From Ruminococcaceae bacterium UBA7147 (GTDB lineage Bacteria > Bacillota > Clostridia > Oscillospirales > Acutalibacteraceae): a stretch of DNA of 5,184 nucleotides. The notes beneath the pieces are model-generated. The model had not been told where the DNA came from, made no database searches, and worked only from the letters and a program-made list of their open reading frames with translations. The DNA lies in the NCBI GenBank assembly GCA_002491825.1, contig DKWR01000009.1:1-5184 (forward strand). Direction: 5' to 3'. Each line of letters opens with the position of its first letter. Position 1 is the stretch's first letter. Both the position numbers and the translations under genes were made by a program. Shown one piece after another: positions 1 through 5,166 of this stretch.

Positions 1-126
1 GAGTGGAAAAGTCAGTTTGTTTGGGAAAAAATTGTAACCCGAATTTTAAGTTGATATGTAGGTTACGTTTCGGGACGTCAAGGATGCCGTCCCCTACGGT
101 GATATAGGAAACGTTTGGTTTTCAGT

Positions 127-151
127 CGTAGGGACACGGCGTGCCGTGTCC
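127..151 (+). repeat. Palindromic repeat B, first copy
   Basis: The arms GGACACGGC (132-140) and GCCGTGTCC (143-151) pair perfectly around a 2-base centre. The flank CGTAG at 127-131 completes a 25-base unit whose exact reverse complement occurs at 268-292. Confidence 0.8.
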
Positions 152-239
152 GTATTTACTAACAAACGCAATAAATTATATCGACATTATAGTAACCAAC
201 AAACATTTCCGTAGGGGACGGGTTCCTACACGTCCCATT

Positions 240-266
240 CACAAAAATTGCATAGCAATTTTTGTG
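240..266. repeat. Perfect 12-bp hairpin inside the repeat cluster
   Basis: CACAAAAATTGC (240-251) pairs with GCAATTTTTGTG (255-266) around the 3-base loop ATA. It is A/T rich with no G/C-rich foot and no gene ending nearby, so it looks like part of the dispersed element rather than a gene terminator. Confidence 0.7.
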
Positions 267-267
267 T

Positions 268-292
268 GGACACGGCACGCCGTGTCCCTACG
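268..292 (-). repeat. Palindromic repeat B, second inverted copy
   Basis: This is the exact reverse complement of the 25-base unit at 127-151. The two copies could pair with each other across about 116 bases, or each could fold as its own hairpin. Confidence 0.8.
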
Positions 293-441
293 TCAACGTT
301 GCTATAATCCACCGCTAAATTATGGTTTTGCTTCTTGAATGTCAGGTTTTTTTCCTGAAATCTATACGAGATACAAAAATCAATGTAACCGATTTATGGT
401 TTTATAATAATATGGTAATGTAAACGAAAGGAGGAAAGCGT
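293..441 (+). promoter_or_regulatory. Leader and probable promoter region of the small Cys-rich gene
   Basis: The region between the repeats and the start at 442 is A/T rich and has no credible coding frame. A perfect TATAAT lies at 403-408, 33 bases before the start codon, but the -35 position (around 380-385, TCAATG) is a poor match. A second TATAAT at 303-308 lies at the edge of the repeat block and also lacks a good -35. A promoter is likely in this region, but which box is used cannot be settled from sequence. Confidence 0.35.
427..434 (+). promoter_or_regulatory. Strong ribosome binding site of the 41-aa gene
   Basis: AAAGGAGG is a near-complete Shine-Dalgarno sequence, placed 7 bases before the ATG at 442. 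This site is the main reason for accepting such a short frame as a gene. Confidence 0.85.
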
Positions 442-567
442 ATGTGTAACTTTTTCGGAAACGGAAACGGCAATTGCTGCACTTGGATCATTCTTCTTAT
501 CATCATCCTCTGCTGCTGCGGCAACAATGGTTATGACAACAACAACAGCTGCGGTTGCGGTTGCTGA
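442..567 (+). CDS. Small cysteine-rich membrane peptide, 41 aa, function unknown
   Basis: This frame encodes 41 residues ending in TGA and starts 7 bases after AAAGGAGG, the best ribosome binding site in the window. The peptide has three parts: an Asn/Gly-rich N-terminus (residues 1-13, with Cys2, Cys12 and Cys13), a hydrophobic stretch of about 10 residues (TWIILLIIIL, 14-23) running directly into Cys24-Cys25-Cys26, and a polar Asn/Gly tail ending in Cys37, Cys39 and Cys41. Nine of 41 residues are cysteine. The hydrophobic part is just long enough to insert in or lie on the membrane. The clustered cysteines could bind metal, form disulfides, or be acylated; none of this is shown. I do not recognise a named family, though similar tiny Cys-rich hydrophobic proteins are known in gut Firmicutes. 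A hairpin follows 55 bases after the stop, so it is probably monocistronic. The antisense frame over the same bases is a shadow. Confidence 0.75.
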   Translation: MCNFFGNGNGNCCTWIILLIIILCCCGNNGYDNNNSCGCGC

Positions 568-622
568 TAAATGAGTAACCGTCACTGAAAATAAGCTTTT
601 GGGCTGAGGATGTTCATAATAT

Positions 623-647
623 AAGGGCAGACGCTGCGTCTGCCCTT
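623..647. terminator. Hairpin between convergent genes, probable terminator
   Basis: AAGGGCAGACG (623-633) pairs perfectly with CGTCTGCCCTT (637-647) around the loop CTG. It lies 55 bases after the stop of the small gene (+) and just past the last stop of the DUF4405 gene (-). The T run after it is short on the + strand (three T then CATCTATATATA) and interrupted on the - strand, so termination may be moderate in both directions. It could also be another short dispersed repeat. Confidence 0.6.
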
Positions 648-651
648 TCAT

Positions 652-1265
652 CTATATATAGCTAAAAATTCCAACAGCTGAAATTGTACGTATTGCTGAC
701 AGATTAATTTGAACTTGAATAATACATCTCATTATATTCATTTTCTCCCTGTAGAGCCTGCATTTCTCCCCTGCCGCTCCTGCTCCGAATCTTATTAACG
801 CTGATTTAAGCGCAGCGCCCTTTAAAAGCAACGGGAATTTTGTGCAAACACCGACAAGGTATTTTAAATGCAGTAAGAGATGTACAGCCATTACACCTAA
901 ACATACATACGAAAGAACGTTGTGGATTGTAAAAATAAGTTCCCACGGCAAGCCTGAATCAATTACAAGAAGTTCTCTTGCAATTAATATACCGGTTATA
1001 ATTACAACGGGCATACATATCATAAGCAAAATATCAGAGATAAACTGAATAATTCTTACAGGCTTTGCTTTTCTGTTATTTACGCTTCTGAACAAGCCCT
1101 TTGTCATTGATAGATTTAACAGGATATGTATTATAAAAAGAATTCCTATGCCGATGCCTGCCGCCTCGTGAAAAAATTCGCCTGCACCTCTTGCAAACAT
1201 AAGCATCAGGTAGACAACAGTCATTGTAATATCCAAAAAATTTTAACTAACGTATTTCGAGCCAT
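652..1265 (-). CDS. DUF4405 / flavinylation-associated cytochrome-type membrane protein, frame broken near its start
   Basis: The main frame (652-1236) encodes a protein with about four membrane segments: residues 1-17, 24-45, 66-88 and 104-127, numbered from the TTG at 1236. Histidines at 23, 37, 105, 119 and 123, in the contexts FFHE, IIHILLN, TIHN and VHLLLH, match the DUF4405 pattern. That family is a cytochrome b-like membrane protein thought to hold haem and serve membrane electron transfer, often beside flavinylated proteins; no such partner is in this window. The frame has no in-frame ATG or ribosome binding site at its 5' end. The natural start is ATG at 1265-1263, 6 bases after GGAGG, but this frame reads MARNTLVKIFWILQ and then stops. 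One more T in the T6 run (1235-1240) would join MARNTLVKIF to LDITMTVVYLMLM, a normal first membrane helix, giving about 204 residues. This is therefore a pseudogene, a phase-variable gene, a frameshifted gene or a sequence error. The C-terminal tail is also suspect. Confidence 0.8.
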
Positions 1266-1271
1266 AGCAAT

Positions 1272-1276
1272 CCTCC
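1272..1276 (-). promoter_or_regulatory. Ribosome binding site that marks the true DUF4405 start
   Basis: The minus strand reads GGAGG, 6 bases before the ATG at 1265-1263. It is about 35 bases from the TTG at 1236, too far to serve that codon, so it argues that translation begins at 1265 and that the frame is broken afterwards. Confidence 0.75.
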
Positions 1277-1286
1277 AAATACTGTT

Positions 1287-1331
1287 CTTGTATTTATCCT
1301 GAATTTAACATATTATTTTGAAAAATACAAG
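1287..1331. promoter_or_regulatory. 9-bp perfect inverted repeat upstream of the DUF4405 gene, possible operator
   Basis: CTTGTATTT (1287-1295) and AAATACAAG (1323-1331) are exact reverse complements separated by 27 bases. Their centres are 36 bases apart. They flank the A/T-rich stretch where the promoter of the DUF4405 gene should be, but no clear -35/-10 pair is visible. A dimeric regulator site is possible, as is chance in A/T-rich DNA. Confidence 0.3.
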
Positions 1332-1350
1332 AAAAAAGGTGAAAAAACAG

Positions 1351-1383
1351 AAAAATCCTCTGAAGAAACTTCGGAGGATTTTT
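1351..1383 (-). terminator. Rho-independent terminator of the amylase gene
   Basis: AAAAATCCTCTGAAG (1351-1365) pairs with CTTCGGAGGATTTTT (1369-1383) with one G-T pair and an AAA loop, a 15-bp stem. On the minus strand it begins 33 bases after the amylase stop and is followed by further T runs (TTTTTT at 1342-1347). The T-rich arms on both sides would also let it work on the + strand, but no + strand gene ends here. Confidence 0.9.
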
Positions 1384-1416
1384 CCTTATATTTATAAAGT
1401 GAGACAAATGAGCTGA

Positions 1417-3915
1417 TTAACCGTTATAGTCAGACCACGAACCGTTTTCATAAATCTTGTTCATTCCGCTGATTGTCAAATCGGTTGTCTGATTTCCGTT
1501 GCCGCCGCTGCCGTTGTTGAAAATAATGAAAGTAGCGTCACTCGGAACTTCTACACGATAAACATTGTTGCCAAGGCTTTCTGTATCAACACCCGGCCAT
1601 GTTGTCATTTTTGAATTGCTGTCGCTCCAGTAATAAGCCATTACCTTGCTCCAGTTGTTAGTGTTCTTATAATAGAGGTAATTCTTTGAAGCCGGTTCAG
1701 TTGTTTCAGGCTCTGTGGGAGTTTCGCCGCCTGTATATGTTCCGCAGTAGGAGCCTTCATATGTGAGCTCTGCAAGATAATACTGGATAGCTGTTGCATC
1801 CTTGATGTTAATCTGACCGTTCTTATCAACGTCAGCCGCTGTAAGAGCGTCACCGGTGAGCGTACTGCTTTCAGAAGAATGAAGCTGAACTACCGTTGCG
1901 TCAGAAATTGTTATTTTACCGTTTAAGTCAGCGTCGCCGATAAGCACCTTGTTCTGCGGCTGAGTTGTCGGCTGTGTTGCTGTTGTAGCCGGCTGGGTTG
2001 TTGCAGGTACAGTTGTAGGAGCTGAATAGCCCGGTTCTGTGGGATATGTAACGTCCTTACTTTCCTTTGTAAAGGTGTATGTACCGGATGTTGTGTTTGT
2101 ACCGTCAGTTGCGGTGAGTACAACAGTGTACTCTGTTCCGATTGCATCGCCTGCGCCGATAGTAAAGGTTGTGTCCTTTGTGTATGTTACAGCGGCACCG
2201 CCGTTGATGCTGTATGTACCCTTTGTTGCATTATCAAGACCGACTGTGATGTCGATTGATTCAGCGGCAAAGTTCTCTCTGGGAGCTTCAATTGTACTTC
2301 TGGGTACTGAAGTAGTGTTGTAAACTACTGCAATACCGTCTTCGTTTCCGATTGTACCTTTGATTGTTCCACCTGAAACAGTGAATGTATTGCCTGATAC
2401 CTGATCGGTATATGTACCATCCTTCATCTTTCCGCCGAGACTTACGCTTACGTCGCCTGCACCCTTTGTGCTTACAATAACAACGCCGCTGTTGCCTCTT
2501 ACGTTGTAGAAGAGTGTGTCGCCTGAATTACCAAGGCTTTCGCTCTGACCTACAAAGTGGTTTCTGAAACGATTAACCTCTGCAACGCAGGTGTCCATCC
2601 ATGTTAATGTTCCGACCTCACCCATCTGTGTCTGTCTGATTTCTTTAGCCAGCTGGATCGGGTCTTTTCTTGCGTCGTAACCGTTCTGGTCATCGTTAAG
2701 TCTTTCGTATGAATAGAAAGGTCTTGCAAAATAAAGACCTGTTGAATCTTTTCTTGAAGCTACGATTGCCCAAGCCCTGTTGATTGTCGAGTCATTGCAG
2801 TCGTACGATGAGCCGCCGCCCATATATGTATCGTGTGATTCAGCCCAGAGTACTACCTTGTTGCCCTGACCGTGAGCGTAACCGCAGTAGCCTGAGTTTG
2901 AAGCACCGCCGACCTGACCGTATTTAAGCGAGTTTCTGATGTTGTCGCCTGTTGAGTTATCGGTAACGGACATCTTGCTCAAATAATAATTTTCAGCAGC
3001 TGTGCTATCAATTCTGTTGAGAACCTCACCGTAATAATAAGGTGTAAAGTTCTTTGTGCTCTTTGCATGGCTTGTTGCACCGTCAAGAACTACATCCCAG
3101 AAATCACTTGCAAAAGCAGCGTCATCTTTCGGAGTTTCAATGTGCTTTGCGGCGTCAAATCTGAAGCCGTCTGCACCATTGTCTATACATTCCTTGAGAA
3201 GGTTGAGAATCATATTCTGAACCTTTTTGTCACCCGTGTTAAGGTCGGGCATACCCATATTACCCTGAGTAACGTCAAAACGTCCGTCGCTTGAATGTAC
3301 CCAGCTTGTGCTTATGTGCCAGTAAGAGGGATCTGTAAGCATATCGGGATTCCAGAATGCACCTACCTGAGGTGAAATGTCACCCATAACCTCTTCAACA
3401 GAGCCGATTTTCCAGCCCTTTATGTTGCCCATATGGTTTGCAACAATATCAACTATAACCTTGATTCCGTACTTTTCGGCTTCATCGCACATAGCCTTGA
3501 ATTCAGCCTTTGTGCCATACCATGTGTGACCGTTGTCGCAGATTTCTTCGGTTACAGGCTGATAGCTTTTCCACCAGTTGCCATCGTTTCCGCCAAGACC
3601 GTCGGGGATTCCGACATTACCGTAAGCTGTGCCTTCCCAGTAATAGTCCTTTGGCTGTGTTACCGGTGATGTCTGAACAGCAGTGTAGCCTGCCGCAGCA
3701 ATCTGAGGAAGATACTTTTTGATGTTGTTGTACGACCAGTTCCAGCAGTGAAGGATAACGCCTTCCTGAACGTTATCAGGCTGTTCGAAGTCGACAGTAG
3801 ACGAAGCTGCAACTTCACTATTGCTTGTCGTTACTGCTGAAAATCCGACAACGGATGATGACATTACCAGACCGGCAGCAAGCAACGAGCTGATGATTTT
3901 ATTACTCCATTTCAT
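1417..3915 (-). CDS. Secreted GH13 alpha-amylase with dockerin and CBM26 starch-binding module
   Basis: This is an endo-acting enzyme expected to cut alpha-1,4 bonds in starch outside the cell. It has 832 residues from ATG at 3915. A signal peptide spans about 1-35 (Lys2 and Lys6, then a hydrophobic core). The GH13 barrel (about 50-440) has all the standard motifs: DIVANH (156-161), MPDLN (222-226), GFRFDAAKH with nucleophile Asp254, acid/base Glu297 in YYYGEVLN, and ESHD with His361 and Asp362. The opening EGVILHCWNWSY and the C-terminal beta domain (about 445-535) resemble subfamily GH13_28 (AmyE). A beta-sandwich module (about 541-617), a Thr/Pro/Gln linker (about 624-654), a dockerin (about 656-718), a short Thr/Glu/Pro linker and a CBM26 (about 744-832) follow. 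The dockerin has two calcium loops: Asp661/Asp663/Asn665/Asp672 and Asp695/Asp697/Asn699/Asp706. The CBM26 has Trp755, AYYW, WPG, FNNG and QTTDL. The dockerin should anchor it to a cohesin scaffold, as in the R. bromii amylosome. A TTG at 3930 would add five residues but lies in the ribosome binding site. Confidence 0.95.
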   Translation of the reverse strand: MKWSNKIISSLLAAGLVMSSSVVGFSAVTTSNSEVAASSTVDFEQPDNVQEGVILHCWNWSYNNIKKYLPQIAAAGYTAVQTSPVTQPKDYYWEGTAYGNVGIPDGLGGNDGNWWKSYQPVTEEICDNGHTWYGTKAEFKAMCDEAEKYGIKVIVDIVANHMGNIKGWKIGSVEEVMGDISPQVGAFWNPDMLTDPSYWHISTSWVHSSDGRFDVTQGNMGMPDLNTGDKKVQNMILNLLKECIDNGADGFRFDAAKHIETPKDDAAFASDFWDVVLDGATSHAKSTKNFTPYYYGEVLNRIDSTAAENYYLSKMSVTDNSTGDNIRNSLKYGQVGGASNSGYCGYAHGQGNKVVLWAESHDTYMGGGSSYDCNDSTINRAWAIVASRKDSTGLYFARPFYSYERLNDDQNGYDARKDPIQLAKEIRQTQMGEVGTLTWMDTCVAEVNRFRNHFVGQSESLGNSGDTLFYNVRGNSGVVIVSTKGAGDVSVSLGGKMKDGTYTDQVSGNTFTVSGGTIKGTIGNEDGIAVVYNTTSVPRSTIEAPRENFAAESIDITVGLDNATKGTYSINGGAAVTYTKDTTFTIGAGDAIGTEYTVVLTATDGTNTTSGTYTFTKESKDVTYPTEPGYSAPTTVPATTQPATTATQPTTQPQNKVLIGDADLNGKITISDATVVQLHSSESSTLTGDALTAADVDKNGQINIKDATAIQYYLAELTYEGSYCGTYTGGETPTEPETTEPASKNYLYYKNTNNWSKVMAYYWSDSNSKMTTWPGVDTESLGNNVYRVEVPSDATFIIFNNGSGGNGNQTTDLTISGMNKIYENGSWSDYNG

Positions 3916-3924
3916 TTTTAATTT

Positions 3925-3928
3925 CTCC
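3925..3928 (-). promoter_or_regulatory. Ribosome binding site that decides the amylase start
   Basis: The minus strand reads TTGGAGAAATTAAAAATG. GGAG sits 9 bases before ATG at 3915, and the upstream TTG (3930) overlaps this GGAG. The protein from ATG starts MKWSNKII, a normal signal peptide, so ATG is preferred. Confidence 0.8.
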
Positions 3929-3957
3929 AACTTCTAAAATTTCGATAAGATTTGACT

Positions 3958-4006
3958 CTTGTCATACCTTGTCTATTATATTATAATACATTTGAAATAT
4001 CTTGTA
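3958..4006. promoter_or_regulatory. Three CTTGT repeats in the divergent region, possible AraC operator
   Basis: CTTGTC occurs at 3958-3963 and 3968-3973, exactly 10 bases apart, and CTTGTA at 4001-4006, 33 bases further. The spacing is close to whole helical turns, so all three would face the same side of the DNA, and they bracket the shared -10 region. Direct repeats are typical for AraC-family binding. The motif is short, so chance is not excluded. Confidence 0.35.
3959..3987 (+). promoter_or_regulatory. Sigma-70-type promoter of the AraC-family gene
   Basis: TTGTCA (3959-3964), a 17-base spacer and a perfect TATAAT (3982-3987) make the clearest promoter in the window. Transcription would start near 3994, leaving a leader of about 59 bases before the ATG at 4053. 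An alternative pair is TTGACT (3952-3957) with TATTAT (3974-3979) at 16 bases. Confidence 0.7.
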
Positions 4007-4010
4007 CTAA
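3974..4010 (-). promoter_or_regulatory. Probable amylase promoter sharing an A/T palindrome with the divergent promoter
   Basis: TATTATATTATAATA (3974-3988) is nearly palindromic, so the minus strand also contains TATAAT twice (3974-3979 and 3979-3984). The minus-strand -35 region is poor (AGTACA or similar near 4002-4007), which fits a promoter that needs an activator. The exact boxes are uncertain; the shared location of the two divergent promoters is the firmer observation. Confidence 0.4.
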
Positions 4011-4043
4011 AATATTAATTAGTGATACTATCCTATTTTATTT

Positions 4044-4047
4044 GAGG
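4044..4047 (+). promoter_or_regulatory. Ribosome binding site of the AraC-family gene
   Basis: GAGG lies 5 bases before the ATG at 4053, supporting that start over later methionines such as Met20. Confidence 0.65.
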
Positions 4048-4052
4048 CTTTT

Positions 4053-4958
4053 ATGAAAAAAATCATTGAAAATCCGAATGATGAAAAGACTGAAATTAAG
4101 GAATCGGATATGCCGTTCCGCTATTATCAATTTGACTATTCCGACGGCTTTTCGGGGTTTCAGTTTCACTGGCACGAGGAAATTGAAATACACTATGTTG
4201 TCAGCGGAAGCGGAAGCTTCTTTATTGACGACACCGAATACAACGTCGGAAAAGGCGACATTATTTTTATTGCACCGAGAATTATTCACAGCGGAAAATC
4301 TGAAAACAACGACCTTATTGATATTTGCTATATCGTTGATAACGACTACCTAATGTCTAAAAACAATGAATACAACACCGATAAATTCTTTACCGAGCTG
4401 ATTAACACAAAGGTAGAATTACCCGTTATACATATGCAAAACAAGGGATATGAGCAGTTGAGAACGCCTCTGCAACTGATAGATTCCTGCGTTGAAAGGC
4501 GAGGACCTTTTTTTCAGCTTGAAATTAAACGTAATTTATTCGACTTTTTTATTGAGCTGTACAAGAACAATTATCTTTCTATGTCGTCACAGTCTTCAAA
4601 CCACATTGAAACAAAAAGCATTATAAAACAGTCAATCAGCTATATTCAGCAGAATGCATCGGGCAAGCTTACGATTGACGAAATTGCATCGCACGTAGGA
4701 TTAAGCTCAAGCTACTTTATGAAGCTGTTTAAGGAATGCACAAAAATGACCTGCGTTGAATACATAAAAATTCTTCGCCTGAACAACGCCGCAAATATGC
4801 TGAAAGAAACCGATGAAAGCATTTTGCAGATTGCTCACACCTGCGGATTCTTTAACCTTTCGCTTTTTAACAGAGAATTTAAAAGATACTATTCTATCAC
4901 GCCGAGTCTGTACAGAAAAAAATATAAAATGTCAGAAATTGATTTTATCACTTTTTAG
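4053..4958 (+). CDS. AraC-family transcriptional regulator, probable control of the divergent amylase
   Basis: This 301-residue protein has the two-domain plan and typical length of the sugar-sensing AraC family. The N-terminal cupin-like sensor (about 20-110) contains HWHEEIE (His39, His41, Glu45), then VVSGSGSFFIDDTEYNVGKG and a GDIIFIAPRIIHSG turn with His79, the usual pattern of the AraC_binding fold. A helical linker (about 130-180) leads to the DNA-binding domain (about 188-290). Its first helix-turn-helix is at about 206-228 (LTIDEIASHVGLSSSYFMKL) and its second at about 255-290 (ILQIAHTCGFFNLSLFNREF followed by SITPSLYRK), both well preserved. It acts in the cytoplasm. It is divergent from the amylase across 137 bases with overlapping promoters, which strongly suggests that it regulates the amylase, probably as an activator responding to a starch-derived sugar. 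The ligand and direction of control are inferred. A terminator hairpin follows 28 bases after the stop, so it is probably transcribed alone. Confidence 0.93.
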   Translation: MKKIIENPNDEKTEIKESDMPFRYYQFDYSDGFSGFQFHWHEEIEIHYVVSGSGSFFIDDTEYNVGKGDIIFIAPRIIHSGKSENNDLIDICYIVDNDYLMSKNNEYNTDKFFTELINTKVELPVIHMQNKGYEQLRTPLQLIDSCVERRGPFFQLEIKRNLFDFFIELYKNNYLSMSSQSSNHIETKSIIKQSISYIQQNASGKLTIDEIASHVGLSSSYFMKLFKECTKMTCVEYIKILRLNNAANMLKETDESILQIAHTCGFFNLSLFNREFKRYYSITPSLYRKKYKMSEIDFITF

Positions 4959-4982
4959 CACATAACAAAATTTTAGCACATA
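4953..4982 (+). repeat. 12-base tandem duplication across the AraC gene stop codon
   Basis: TTTTAGCACATA occurs at 4953-4964 and again at 4971-4982, a period of 18 bases. The first copy includes the TAG stop codon at 4956-4958; the second lies wholly after the gene. Confidence 0.7.
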
Positions 4983-4986
4983 CCAA

Positions 4987-5010
4987 AGCGGACTGCAAAA
5001 GCAGTCCGCT
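4987..5010 (+). terminator. Terminator hairpin after the AraC-family gene
   Basis: AGCGGACTGC (4987-4996) pairs perfectly with GCAGTCCGCT (5001-5010) around an AAAA loop. The T tract after it is weak (TCAGCTTGTAT), so it may be leaky or act partly as an RNA end stabiliser. Its position 28 bases after the stop fits a terminator. Confidence 0.7.
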
Positions 5011-5087
5011 TCAGCTTGTATAAAAAGTCATAATAAGCAGAAAATTTAAAATTTATACAACAAGACTTTGCCGTTATATCCAATGCT

Positions 5088-5142
5088 CCCCTTTTGAGGA
5101 AATTCCCCTGATAGGGGAAATGTCACGAAGTGACAAAAGGGT
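5088..5142. repeat. Dispersed repeat that can fold as a three-way junction
   Basis: The outer stem CCCTTTTG (5089-5096) pairs with CAAAAGGG (5134-5141). Inside are two hairpins: TTCCCCT / AGGGGAA (5103-5109 with 5113-5119) and TGTCAC / GTGACA (5121-5126 with 5130-5135). The second hairpin shares two bases with the outer stem, so a small shift is needed to form all three at once. No protein is encoded here. The layout resembles short non-coding dispersed elements common in Ruminococcus-type genomes; copy number cannot be seen from this window. The other bases of 4959-5184 hold no gene. Confidence 0.6.
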
Positions 5143-5166
5143 TGCCGTTTTCGCAGAAAAAGCTGT

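Larger units (their letters stand above)
71..292. repeat. Cluster of hairpin-forming dispersed repeats (two inverted pairs in crossed order)
   Basis: Four palindromic units lie close together in the order A-B-A'-B'. A (71-99) and A' (209-237) are inverted copies matching at 24 of 29 positions; each has GGGACG and CGTCCC arms around a 10-base loop. B (127-151) and B' (268-292) are perfect 25-base inverted copies; each is itself a near-complete palindrome with core GGACACGGC / GCCGTGTCC. Between A' and B' sits a separate 12-bp hairpin (240-266). The GC-rich blocks stand out from the A/T-rich sequence around them. No transposase is present. The pattern is that of short non-autonomous dispersed elements (REP or MITE-like), probably with many copies elsewhere in the genome; that copy number is inferred. 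Reading frames crossing this block are not believable genes. Confidence 0.75.

Noticed and set aside
71..292. CRISPR array
   Set aside because: The repeats occur only twice each, in inverted orientation and without regular spacers, and no cas genes are present.
141..338. 65-residue plus-strand frame
   Set aside because: It is built largely from the hairpin repeats, lacks a ribosome binding site and resembles no protein family.
394..651. 85-residue minus-strand frame
   Set aside because: It lies antisense to the Cys-rich gene and the hairpin, has no ribosome binding site, and its Ala/Val/Asp runs are the mirror of the Cys/Ile/Asn codons on the + strand.
842..1048. 68-residue plus-strand frame opposite the DUF4405 gene
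   Set aside because: The opposite strand has clear family motifs and membrane helices; this frame has none.
1641..3722. Several short frames on both strands inside the amylase gene
   Set aside because: They are overlapping shadows of a gene whose catalytic, dockerin and CBM motifs are all intact, and none has its own start signals.
3931..4052. Riboswitch in the amylase or regulator leader
   Set aside because: Both leaders are short and A/T rich with no strong stems; the region is better explained as a promoter and operator.
4038..4353. Short frames overlapping the start of the AraC-family gene
   Set aside because: The AraC frame has family motifs along its full length; the others show no recognisable content.
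5088..5142. tRNA gene suggested by the cloverleaf-like fold
   Set aside because: There is no CCA-compatible acceptor stem, no T-loop or anticodon-loop consensus, and only two inner hairpins.
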